From Bacillota bacterium (GTDB taxonomy: Bacteria > Bacillota > Bacilli > Alicyclobacillales > Alicyclobacillaceae), in assembly GCA_021820805.1 (NCBI GenBank), contig JAKADF010000287.1, positions 1 through 5,243 on the forward strand: a stretch of DNA of 5,243 nt, read 5' to 3'. Under the pieces are notes generated by a model. That model worked only from the letters and a program-made list of their open reading frames with translations. It did no database searches and had not been told where the DNA came from. The position numbers and the translations under genes were made by a program. Each line of letters starts with the position of its first letter. Positions within the stretch are counted from its first letter, which is position 1. This document shows positions 1-5,243 of the stretch, in pieces.

Positions 1-136
1 GTTCTTGGGTATGAGTTTCCCGCTTGTAGCAAGTCTTAGTATTGCAGGCAAGCTTGCAGTGGTTATGTTTGGTATTGGCATAATCCTCGGCATTTGGGGT
101 GGATTAATGTCGATTCGCCGATTCTTCAAAATATAA
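1..136 (+). CDS. ftsX: FtsX C-terminal fragment (FtsEX membrane subunit), 5'-truncated by the window
   Basis: Reading from base 2 gives 44 residues and then TAA at 134-136. The fragment is one hydrophobic membrane segment (…AVVMFGIGIILGIWGGL…) followed by a short basic tail ending SIRRFFKI. This is how FtsX proteins end: last transmembrane helix, then a small cytoplasmic R/K-F-L/F-K-I type tail. FtsX pairs with the ATPase FtsE in the cytoplasmic membrane and controls peptidoglycan hydrolases during growth or division; in B. subtilis it also affects entry into sporulation. The identification rests on this short tail plus context, since ftsEX lies directly upstream of ctpB in B. subtilis. The stop is only 22 bases before the ctpB start and no terminator fits in between, so co-transcription with ctpB is likely. 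Another polytopic membrane protein cannot be excluded from 44 residues. Confidence 0.72.
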   Translation, partial: FLGMSFPLVASLSIAGKLAVVMFGIGIILGIWGGLMSIRRFFKI

Positions 137-158
137 AAGCAAGATAGGATATGGTGGA

Positions 159-1337
159 ATGAAGCGTGACAAGCCATGGTCCGTTCGCCTGGGATACTTA
201 TTTTCAGGCATCGGACTTGGTGTGGTTTTCACTTTTGGAGGACTGTGGTTAGCGGGCTTTCCAGTTGGACTTGGCCTTACGCAGCCAAGTTTTCGAAAGT
301 TTTTTTCGGCCTATCAATTGCTGTCAACAAAGTATTATGAAAAGATTCCGCAGAGTACGCTGTTAAATGGTGCTGTTTCCGGGATGGTTAAATCAATTGG
401 AGATCCGTTTACAGATTACTTCACACCAGAAGATGCAAAGCAATTTCAAAGCACTTTGTCGAGTTCAATGGTTGGAATCGGCGTAGAGATTGCACAGCAA
501 GGAAAAAGGTACGTCATTCATACAGTTTTTCCTGGAACACCTGCAGATAAGGCAGGCCTTAAAGTTGGGGATTTGCTTCTCGCCGTAAATGGAAAATCAA
601 TTGATGGAATGGGTTTCGATAATATCAGGAAGCTGATTGCCGGCCCCAAAGGAACTTATGTTTCTCTGACGGTTGAGCATCCTTTAACGGATAAAAAAGA
701 AACAGTTGTAAAAGTGAAACGTGATGAAGTGATAATTCCGACGGTCTATACCAAAATGCTTAACCAACATATTGGGTATATGAATATTACGGTTGTTGGC
801 GCGAAAACAGGCGGGGAAGTTCAAAAAGGATATACCTCTTTACATGCTGAAGGTGCCAAATCGCTTATTATCGACTTGAGAAATAATCCAGGCGGATATC
901 TAGATCAGGCGATTCAAATTGCAAATTTACTTATACCTTCCGGGGATAAGGTGTTGTCGACTGTTGATAGAAGCGGGAAGACAACAGTTTATAAGTCAAA
1001 AGGTCCGGGTGCAAAATTACCGATTGTCGTACTTATTAACGGAAATACAGCAAGTGCTGCAGAAGTATTGGCAAGTGCGCTGCATGACGACGTTCATGCT
1101 CCGCTGGTTGGCGAGAAATCGTTTGGTAAAGGAACAGTGCAGGAAACAGCGGGATATGCGGATGGAAGTGAATTAAAGTACACTGTGGCGAAATGGCTCA
1201 CAGCAGATGGCAAATGGATTCACCATGTTGGTATTGAACCTACAAATGTCGTTCCCTTGCAGAATTCAGCGGGTCCAAGTGCGTCGGATAACCAACTTGC
1301 AAAGGCAGAAGAGCTGGCTGTTTTAGCGTTAAAATAA
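159..1337 (+). CDS. ctpB: CtpB-like S41 family carboxy-terminal processing protease with PDZ domain
   Basis: A complete 392-residue serine protease of the C-terminal processing (Tsp/CtpA) family. Order: basic N-terminus, one membrane anchor or uncleaved signal (about residues 12-40), helical region with the family motif GDPFTDYF (81-88), PDZ domain (about 103-175, with GIGVEI at 106-111 and GTPADKAGLKVGD at 126-138), then the S41 core with DLRNNPGG (239-246). The catalytic set is visible: Ser299 in GNTASAAEV, Lys324 in KSFGKGTVQ and Gln328, with the same spacing as S309/K334/Q338 of B. subtilis CtpB. The bulk of the protein should be outside the membrane. In B. subtilis CtpB cuts SpoIVFA (and SpoIVFB) to help trigger pro-sigma-K processing during sporulation; that role here is inferred from homology and from the ftsX/minJ neighbours. 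ATG at 159 is preceded by AGGA at 146-149 and GGTGG at 153-157. No catalytic residue is missing. Confidence 0.93.
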   Translation: MKRDKPWSVRLGYLFSGIGLGVVFTFGGLWLAGFPVGLGLTQPSFRKFFSAYQLLSTKYYEKIPQSTLLNGAVSGMVKSIGDPFTDYFTPEDAKQFQSTLSSSMVGIGVEIAQQGKRYVIHTVFPGTPADKAGLKVGDLLLAVNGKSIDGMGFDNIRKLIAGPKGTYVSLTVEHPLTDKKETVVKVKRDEVIIPTVYTKMLNQHIGYMNITVVGAKTGGEVQKGYTSLHAEGAKSLIIDLRNNPGGYLDQAIQIANLLIPSGDKVLSTVDRSGKTTVYKSKGPGAKLPIVVLINGNTASAAEVLASALHDDVHAPLVGEKSFGKGTVQETAGYADGSELKYTVAKWLTADGKWIHHVGIEPTNVVPLQNSAGPSASDNQLAKAEELAVLALK

Positions 1338-1463
1338 GATTTGGCTGTCATAAAACGACAAATGGCAGGACATTTTGCGACTTGTGTCGAACCGACTACT
1401 AAATAGGTGGGTCCAAAACAGTATTTGGACAACATTAACGGCAATTTTTCATAGAAGGGTTGA
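1338..1463 (+). other. ctpB-minJ intergenic region with multiple inverted repeats
   Basis: This 126-base gap holds no plausible gene. It contains short dyads: TGTC/GACA (1347-1360), AAATG/CATTT around a 6-base loop (1360-1375), CGACA/TGTCG (1356-1360 and 1385-1389), and the perfect dyad at 1411-1430 listed separately. None is followed directly by a T-run, so I do not call an intrinsic terminator. A weak sigma-A-like pair, TTGCGA (1375-1380) and TACTAA (1397-1402) with a 16-base spacer, could serve minJ, but the -10 matches the consensus at only three of six positions. The minJ Shine-Dalgarno AGAAGGG lies at 1453-1459. Confidence 0.4.
1411..1430. repeat. Perfect inverted repeat upstream of minJ (GTCCAAA-N6-TTTGGAC)
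   Basis: Two 7-base arms, GTCCAAA (1411-1417) and TTTGGAC (1424-1430), are exact reverse complements around a 6-base spacer, 33 bases before the minJ ATG. The downstream sequence is not a T-run (the nearest T5 is about 14 bases further on), so it does not look like a classical terminator. A repressor or activator operator, or an RNA hairpin in the minJ leader, are the obvious alternatives. I do not recognise the site as belonging to a known regulator. Confidence 0.5.
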
Positions 1464-2801
1464 ATGAACATGCTTGGGTTCGCTTGGCAGCAAATCTTAC
1501 AGATGGTTCCGCACGCGTTCCTTACGTTGTTCATGAATCCTGTATTGTATATTGGAACAATTATTATCATTTGGGATCTCGTTCGGAATACCCGTGCTGA
1601 GCGCCGCTTTTTTGGCGTTCGGCTCACTCGGGTTGTTGTGCCTCAAGTTATTCGGTATGCTAAGGCGATTTGTGTCGGGCTCGTCCTTACGTTGCTTGCA
1701 CTTATTTTACATATTGAGGTTCGAGTCGGCGAATTATTTATCGTTGGCGGTATATCAATTTTGCTTGGCCTGATTCGTCTTCGCTTTGCAAGTACGATTT
1801 ATGCAGCCTCGGTATTTGTCGTTTTTGCTGCAGCAGCACATAAGTTTCCTTCGATGAATGTGCCATTTTTAGCAAAAGACTGGCACTATCTTGCTCTTAC
1901 GCATCTAGATAGTTGGTTACAGATTTTGGCTCTTCTTTTTCTAGCACAACTTCTGCTTGTTGCGTGGAGTCGTGACCGTGGAGCTGCACCAGCGCTTGTT
2001 GCAAGCAAGCGAGGACGTAAATTGGGGGCCATGGTCATTCAGTGGTCATTCATTGTTCCATTTGGTGTATTTATTCCTGGCCAGATGAACCTCCCTTCCA
2101 TATTTAATCATTTCAATTGGCTTGCGATAATTGGAACTGTTTCACTTGCTGCAATGCCGGCCGTTCTTGGATGGCATGGCGTTGTATCGACAATGACACC
2201 AAAACGGGTGGCTTCGCAGATTGTATTCCATAGTGGACTGTGTGCAGTATTACTCACAGGACTCGTTGCTCTTATTAACCATACAAATGTAAATTCGCTT
2301 CTTATTTCAGTATCGGCTTCTGTAATTGCGGTAGTAATTCCTGAGCTTCACATTTGGTATGTAAAGCGGTCAGAGTTAAAACGCCAGCCAATCTGTCAGC
2401 CGAATGAAGACGGTGTTGCGGTGCTGTATACTATGCCAGGATCTGTGGCTGAACAAATAGGGCTGAAAATGGGTGAAATTATAACTCATGTGAACCAAGT
2501 GCCTGTTCACAGTGAGTATGATTTACACTTTGCACTCGATCAAAATCCGGCTTATGCGAAGCTGCGGGTAGTAGATTCGCGAGGAGAAATTCGAATCGTA
2601 GGGAAGCCGGTTTATGAGGGGGAGCGCCATCAGTTAGGAACCATCCTAGTATCAGAAAGTCTGAATGCACCGCTCTACCATAAACGTCCGATTGGTCTTT
2701 TACAGACATTGTATTTACAGCTAAAGCCTTCGAATGAGTATCCGTCCCAAACACTGATTATATCGGAATCGAGTCATGATGCATCACCGCCAGTATCATG
2801 A
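1464..2801 (+). CDS. minJ: MinJ-like polytopic membrane protein with C-terminal PDZ domain (division-site topology factor)
   Basis: The 445-residue protein has about eight hydrophobic segments over residues 25-298 (for example 66-84, 112-125, 143-167, 191-206, 219-236, 253-271, 278-298). A PDZ domain follows at about 312-380, with PGSVAEQIGLKMGEIITHVN at 325-344. After it comes the block VYEGERHQLG (383-392), which I recall as typical of MinJ homologues, and a polar tail of about 50 residues. In B. subtilis MinJ bridges DivIVA to MinD, placing the MinCD division inhibitor at poles and septa; this role is known for the family and inferred here. The gene follows ctpB as in B. subtilis. It is somewhat longer than B. 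subtilis MinJ (about 400 residues). Start: ATG 1464 has Shine-Dalgarno AGAAGGG (1453-1459) only 4 bases away, and ATG 1470, two codons later, has a 10-base spacing, so either could be used. A generic PDZ membrane protein is the alternative call. Confidence 0.82.
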   Translation: MNMLGFAWQQILQMVPHAFLTLFMNPVLYIGTIIIIWDLVRNTRAERRFFGVRLTRVVVPQVIRYAKAICVGLVLTLLALILHIEVRVGELFIVGGISILLGLIRLRFASTIYAASVFVVFAAAAHKFPSMNVPFLAKDWHYLALTHLDSWLQILALLFLAQLLLVAWSRDRGAAPALVASKRGRKLGAMVIQWSFIVPFGVFIPGQMNLPSIFNHFNWLAIIGTVSLAAMPAVLGWHGVVSTMTPKRVASQIVFHSGLCAVLLTGLVALINHTNVNSLLISVSASVIAVVIPELHIWYVKRSELKRQPICQPNEDGVAVLYTMPGSVAEQIGLKMGEIITHVNQVPVHSEYDLHFALDQNPAYAKLRVVDSRGEIRIVGKPVYEGERHQLGTILVSESLNAPLYHKRPIGLLQTLYLQLKPSNEYPSQTLIISESSHDASPPVS

Positions 2802-2820
2802 AGCTAAATAAAAATAGCTT
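2801..2820. repeat. Short A/T-rich inverted repeat between minJ and motA
   Basis: AAGCTA (2801-2806) and TAGCTT (2815-2820) are exact reverse complements around an 8-base A-rich loop, starting on the last base of the minJ stop codon. The stem is short and weak and is followed by TGCATAAAGG rather than a T-run, so it is a poor intrinsic terminator. It may be chance, or a minor leader structure just upstream of the motA Shine-Dalgarno. Confidence 0.3.
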
Positions 2821-2825
2821 TGCAT

Positions 2826-2834
2826 AAAGGGGGA
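2826..2834 (+). promoter_or_regulatory. motA ribosome binding site (decides the start at 2841)
   Basis: AAGGGGGAG at 2826-2834 is a strong purine-rich Shine-Dalgarno sequence 6 bases before ATG 2841. It argues against the in-frame TTG at 2820, which lies upstream of this site and would add seven residues (MHKGGVE) translated from the Shine-Dalgarno itself. Confidence 0.75.
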
Positions 2835-2840
2835 GTGGAG

Positions 2841-3647
2841 ATGGATCTAGCAACGCTAATTGGAATTATCATTGCCTTTTTAGGGCTTATAGTCGGATTT
2901 ACGGCTGACGGAGGCACTATCCATGCGCTTTTGCAGGGGCCTGCCGCTCTAATCGTATTTGGCGGGACGATTGGTGCAACACTTGCTTCAACCTCGATGA
3001 AGCGTTTTATTCGCATCGGTAAATATCTCAAAATTGTTTTTTTTAGAAAGGTGCAAGAACCGCAGGAACTTATAGGGCAATTGGTTCAGCTTGCTACGGT
3101 TGCGCGCAGAGAAGGAATCCTTGCACTTGAAGATAAAATCGAAGAGTTTTCTGATGAATTCTTGAAAAGTGGTCTCAGGCTTGTTGTAGATGGCGTTGAT
3201 CCAGAGTCTGTAAAGAACATGATGGAAACAGAACTATCATTCATTGATGAACGTCATGAAGATGCGGCCCGTTTGTTTGAAATTGCCGGGGGATTTGCTC
3301 CAACAATGGGGATTATCGGAACAGTGATGGGGCTTATTCATGTGCTCAGCAATCTGCAGGATATTGGTAAGTTAGGACCAGAAATCGCTACAGCATTTAC
3401 AGCAACGTTATACGGTGTTGCGAGCGCGAATGTGCTTTGGTTTCCAATCGCGAATAAATTGAAACATCGCCACCGGGATGAACAGTTGACTCGCGAGATT
3501 ATGGTAGAAGGAGTTCTCTCGATACAAGCAGGCGAAAACCCAACAATACTTGGCCAGAAGTTAAAGGCTTTCCTATCGCCTGACGAAAGAGAAGAAAAAT
3601 CTCGCAATAAAGCTGGTGACCTAAATGCCGAGACGGCGCAAACCTGA
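2841..3647 (+). CDS. motA: Flagellar motor stator subunit MotA (MotA/PomA family)
   Basis: A 268-residue inner-membrane protein starting MDLATLIG. Membrane segments lie at about 5-22, 33-50, 150-170 and 182-203, with the large cytoplasmic loop between TM2 and TM3. Expected functional positions are present: R89 and E97 in the loop (ARREGILALE), which correspond to E. coli R90 and E98 that contact rotor protein FliG; P154 in APTMGIIGTVMGL; and P202 in FPIANKLK (E. coli P173 and P222). The conserved MVEGVLSIQAGENP block (221-234) is also present. With MotB it forms the ion-driven stator of the flagellar motor. The TLYG…AN motif at the TM4 start (189-197) recalls MotP/PomA and clostridial stators more than B. 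subtilis MotA. The gene follows minJ by 39 bases and overlaps motB by 23 bases. No sigma-D promoter (TAAA-N15-GCCGATAT) was found directly upstream, so expression may rely on read-through or a more distant promoter. Confidence 0.94.
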   Translation: MDLATLIGIIIAFLGLIVGFTADGGTIHALLQGPAALIVFGGTIGATLASTSMKRFIRIGKYLKIVFFRKVQEPQELIGQLVQLATVARREGILALEDKIEEFSDEFLKSGLRLVVDGVDPESVKNMMETELSFIDERHEDAARLFEIAGGFAPTMGIIGTVMGLIHVLSNLQDIGKLGPEIATAFTATLYGVASANVLWFPIANKLKHRHRDEQLTREIMVEGVLSIQAGENPTILGQKLKAFLSPDEREEKSRNKAGDLNAETAQT

Positions 3648-4410
3648 ATCCAGACAAAACGAGGAACGCTGGCTTATTACGTATTCGGATTTGATTACGC
3701 TTTTATTAATTTTCTTCATCATCATGTACGCGATGTCGAGCATCAATGAGGTTAAATTTGCGTCGCTGTCACAGTCACTGTCTGCCGCTTTAAAAAAGTC
3801 TGACAAGATTCCGCTCGATCATCTGGGCAGTACTTCTCTGCTCGATGCAGCAAATGCACAGAATCAAGGGACTAAGGCACAAAGCGCAAATATAAAGGAT
3901 AACCAAACTTTAGATAATCTTTACCAGAGCGTAAAGCAGTATATAGATCAGCACAATCTGGAAGGAAACGTAACGATTGTTAATGAGCAACGGGGTGTAC
4001 AAATTACTCTAAAAGATGTCGTGTTATTTGATACTGGACAAGCTTCAATTAAACCTGGTGCAGAGAAATTGCTCCAAGGGCTGATACCATTTTTTCGACA
4101 GTTGCCAAACCCAATTGTGATTGAAGGTTATACGGATGACCAGCCGATTAATACACAGATGTTCCCGTCTAACTGGGAGTTGTCCGCCGCAAGAGCTATT
4201 GGAGTGGTGCGGTTTATTGCAAGTAACGGCGTTGCACCGGGCCGTCTGTCGGGTGTTGGCTATGGTCAGTACCACAACTTAAAACCAAATGACAATGCTG
4301 TTGACAGGCAGGCTAATCGGCGAGTGAACATCGTTATTTTACGCGTTGGTCTCAGCCCTGGTACATACGCAGCATCGGCACCGCAAGCACTAACATCGCT
4401 CGTGAAATAG
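3625..4410 (+). CDS. motB: Flagellar motor stator subunit MotB (OmpA-like peptidoglycan-binding domain)
   Basis: 261 residues. A basic cytoplasmic N-terminus (MPRRRK) precedes one membrane helix at about 17-37 that carries the ion-binding aspartate, Asp22, in WLITYSDLITLLLIFF. Then come a plug/linker region (about 40-115) and a C-terminal OmpA/MotB domain (about 125-240). The domain shows VLFDTGQASI (133-142), GYTDD (168-172), FPSNWELSAARA (180-191), GVGYG (210-214) and NRRVNI (231-236), the signature of peptidoglycan-binding MotB proteins. It anchors the MotA ring to the cell wall and lines the ion channel. The start ATG 3625 lies inside the end of motA, with GGTGA (3615-3619) 5 bases upstream, so translational coupling to motA is likely. 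The helix resembles the sodium-type MotS pattern (SDLxTLxLxFFI) about as much as MotB, so the coupling ion cannot be assigned from sequence. After the gene there is a hairpin/T-run. Confidence 0.94.
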   Translation: MPRRRKPESRQNEERWLITYSDLITLLLIFFIIMYAMSSINEVKFASLSQSLSAALKKSDKIPLDHLGSTSLLDAANAQNQGTKAQSANIKDNQTLDNLYQSVKQYIDQHNLEGNVTIVNEQRGVQITLKDVVLFDTGQASIKPGAEKLLQGLIPFFRQLPNPIVIEGYTDDQPINTQMFPSNWELSAARAIGVVRFIASNGVAPGRLSGVGYGQYHNLKPNDNAVDRQANRRVNIVILRVGLSPGTYAASAPQALTSLVK

Positions 4411-4432
4411 ATATAGAGTTTGCCTACGTGTG

Positions 4433-4446
4433 CAGGAGCGCTCCTG
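4433..4446. repeat. Perfect 14-bp palindrome downstream of motB
   Basis: CAGGAGCGCTCCTG is a perfect palindrome beginning 22 bases after the motB stop. As RNA it could fold as a 5-bp stem with a GCGC loop followed by UUGUGU, a weak terminator-like arrangement. As DNA it has the symmetry of a dimer-binding operator. I do not recognise the regulator. It lies upstream of possible uvrB promoter elements (TATACT at 4452-4457, TATACA at 4468-4473). Confidence 0.5.
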
Positions 4447-4479
4447 TTGTGTATACTGATAAAAGAATATACATGATCT

Positions 4480-4504
4480 AGAAGGGAACGAATGTTCCCT
4501 TTTT
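4480..4504 (+). terminator. Candidate intrinsic terminator after motAB
   Basis: The 6-bp perfect stem GGGAAC/GTTCCC with a GAAT loop can be extended by A-T and G-T pairs to 4480-4503, and it runs straight into T5 (4500-4504). It comes 69 bases after the motB stop and before uvrB, where a unit boundary is expected. The stem has moderate GC and the T-run is short, so efficiency is uncertain. The same bases form the SOS box described separately, so the symmetry may exist for LexA rather than termination. Confidence 0.5.
4484..4499. promoter_or_regulatory. LexA/DinR SOS box upstream of uvrB
   Basis: GGGAACGAATGTTCCC contains GGAACGAATGTTCC (4485-4498). Against the Bacillus LexA (DinR) consensus CGAACRNRYGTTYC it matches at every position except the first (G for C), and the core GAAC-N4-GTTC is intact. 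uvrB is a known LexA target in B. subtilis, and the box lies 61 bases before the start codon. LexA binding would repress uvrB until DNA damage activates RecA. It could act by overlapping the region just upstream of a -10 at 4524-4529, or just downstream of a promoter ending near 4473. Confidence 0.78.
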
Positions 4505-4529
4505 GTGCTGTGTCATGATAAGCTAAAAT
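4501..4529 (+). promoter_or_regulatory. Possible sigma-A promoter for uvrB
   Basis: TAAAAT at 4524-4529 is a good -10 candidate (five of six matches to TATAAT). Upstream, TTTTGT (4501-4506, 17-base spacer) or TTGTGC (4503-4508, 15-base spacer) are weak -35 candidates lying next to the SOS box, which fits LexA control. An alternative is TATACA at 4468-4473 with TGTTGT (4445-4450) or TTGTGT (4447-4452), which would place the SOS box just past the transcription start. The sequence does not decide between them. Confidence 0.35.
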
Positions 4530-4545
4530 AGTATGGTTTCATGAT

Positions 4546-4554
4546 AGGGGGTGG
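4546..4554 (+). promoter_or_regulatory. uvrB ribosome binding site (favours the TTG start at 4560)
   Basis: AGGGGGTGG at 4546-4554 sits 5 bases before TTG 4560. The in-frame GTG at 4551 is part of this same G-rich stretch and would leave only ATAGGGG directly abutting the start, so the TTG is preferred. The choice changes the N-terminus by three residues only. Confidence 0.6.
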
Positions 4555-4559
4555 CTGGT

Positions 4560-5243
4560 TTGACAACAGAACTCGCTCGTTTCCAACTCGTTTCGCCATA
4601 TAAACCACAGGGCGATCAGCCTGAAGCAATCAAAGGTTTAGTTGCTGGTGCAGGGAAGGGTTTGCGTCACCAGACCCTGCTTGGTGTTACCGGATCGGGA
4701 AAAACGTTCACAATGGCGAATGTCATTGCAGAGTTAAACAGACCAACATTAATTATTGCTCATAATAAGACGCTTGCTGCCCAGTTAGCGGCAGAGTTTC
4801 GCGAGTTTTTCCCGCATAATGCTGTTGAGTATTTTGTAAGTTACTACGACTATTATCAACCAGAAGCGTACATTCCATCGACGGATACCTTTATTGAAAA
4901 AGATGCGAAGATCAATGATGAAATTGATAAATTGCGTCACTCGGCAACAGCATCCTTGCTTGAGAGAAATGATGTTATTGTTGTCGCCAGTGTGTCTGCT
5001 ATCTATGGCTTAGGTAGTCCTAAAGAATATGCCGATCACGTTATATCACTGCGTGTTGGCGGTACAAGAAGCAGGGACAGCATTTTGCACCGTTTGGTGG
5101 ATATGCAATATGAGCGCAATGACATCAATTTTACGCGCGGCACATTTCGTGTACGTGGTGACGTTGTTGAAATATTCCCAGCTTCACGGGGTGAGCATGC
5201 CATTCGGGTTGAGTTGTTCGGTGATGAAATTGACCGAATGACT
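4560..5243 (+). CDS. uvrB: UvrB, excinuclease ABC subunit B, N-terminal 228 residues (3'-truncated by the window)
   Basis: The frame is open from TTG 4560 to the last base of the window. It reads [20 protein letters not shown], the usual UvrB opening with the Q-motif-like [11 protein letters not shown], then Walker A GVTGSGKT (42-49) and the helicase motif [10 protein letters not shown] (67-76). Next come the tyrosine-rich beta-hairpin [12 protein letters not shown] (95-106), used for damage verification, and [11 protein letters not shown] just after it. The [12 protein letters not shown] stretch near the end belongs to the UvrA-binding domain region. UvrB receives damaged DNA from UvrA, checks the lesion with the hairpin and recruits UvrC for incision. 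Full-length proteins are about 660 residues, so roughly a third is present; uvrA would be expected next, as in B. subtilis. The upstream SOS box predicts damage induction. GTG 4551 is an alternative in-frame start. Confidence 0.96.
   Translation, partial: MTTELARFQLVSPYKPQGDQPEAIKGLVAGAGKGLRHQTLLGVTGSGKTFTMANVIAELNRPTLIIAHNKTLAAQLAAEFREFFPHNAVEYFVSYYDYYQPEAYIPSTDTFIEKDAKINDEIDKLRHSATASLLERNDVIVVASVSAIYGLGSPKEYADHVISLRVGGTRSRDSILHRLVDMQYERNDINFTRGTFRVRGDVVEIFPASRGEHAIRVELFGDEIDRMT

Noticed and set aside
919..1176. 85-codon + strand frame within ctpB
   Set aside because: It is a shadow in another frame across the catalytic core of the S41 protease and shows no plausible protein features.
1400..1416. 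Resemblance of AAATAGGTGGGTCC to the T-box consensus (AGGGTGGNACC)
   Set aside because: The match is shifted and incomplete, there is no specifier stem or antiterminator/terminator pair, and minJ is not an amino-acid-related gene.
1220..1627. 135-codon open frame on the minus strand
   Set aside because: It covers the end of ctpB, the intergenic gap and the start of minJ in antisense. The product has no recognisable domain, and both genes it overlaps are clearly real.
1552..1773. 73-codon hydrophobic + strand frame inside the 5' part of minJ
   Set aside because: Its hydrophobicity mirrors the overlapping minJ membrane segments in a shifted frame. It has no ribosome site of note, and minJ explains the region.
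2820..2840. TTG at 2820 as the motA start
   Set aside because: The strong Shine-Dalgarno AAGGGGGAG lies downstream of it, and MotA homologues begin near the MDLATLIG residues, so ATG 2841 is preferred.
3338..3607. 89-codon minus-strand frame within motA
   Set aside because: It is antisense to conserved TM3/TM4 and C-terminal motA codons and has no recognisable features.
5029..5241. 70-codon + strand frame starting at 5029
   Set aside because: It is out of frame with uvrB, which is intact and well conserved through this region; a shadow frame.

Overview
The window looks like chromosome from a motile, rod-shaped Bacillota of the Bacillales type. The evidence is a moderate-GC sequence, G-rich Shine-Dalgarno sites, TTG and GTG start candidates, a MinJ-type division protein (a Bacillales marker), and the gene neighbourhood ftsX-ctpB-minJ...uvrB known from Bacillus subtilis. 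The sequences are not close to B. subtilis itself. An Alicyclobacillaceae-like or other deep-branching Bacillales host is my best guess, and it is only an inference. All genes lie on the + strand, no mobile elements, tRNAs or CRISPR arrays are visible, and coding density is high.

Layout: (1) 1-136, the 3' end of ftsX, the membrane partner of the FtsEX ABC-type complex. (2) 159-1337, ctpB, a complete S41 carboxy-terminal processing protease with one membrane anchor, a PDZ domain and an intact Ser/Lys/Gln catalytic set. (3) 1338-1463, a 126-base gap with no gene but several inverted repeats, including a perfect 7-bp-arm dyad just upstream of minJ. (4) 1464-2801, minJ, a polytopic membrane protein with a C-terminal PDZ domain. 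(5) 2841-3647 and 3625-4410, motA and motB, overlapping by 23 bases and encoding the flagellar stator. (6) 4411-4559, a regulatory gap holding a 14-bp perfect palindrome and a hairpin that is at once a near-consensus LexA/DinR SOS box and a plausible intrinsic terminator for motAB. (7) 4560-5243, the first 228 codons of uvrB, the damage-verification helicase of nucleotide excision repair, cut by the window edge.

How the genes relate: ftsX, ctpB and minJ are envelope, division and sporulation genes that sit together in Bacillales. In B. subtilis motAB lies elsewhere on the chromosome, whereas here the stator genes are placed between minJ and uvrB. The short gap between minJ and motA, with no convincing terminator, makes read-through from the division genes into the stator genes possible. 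uvrB starts a new unit with its own SOS-type control.

I see no clear previously undescribed system. The points most worth checking are the combined SOS box/terminator before uvrB, the placement of motAB, the mixed MotAB/MotPS-like signatures of the stator, and the two unexplained dyads at 1411-1430 and 4433-4446.
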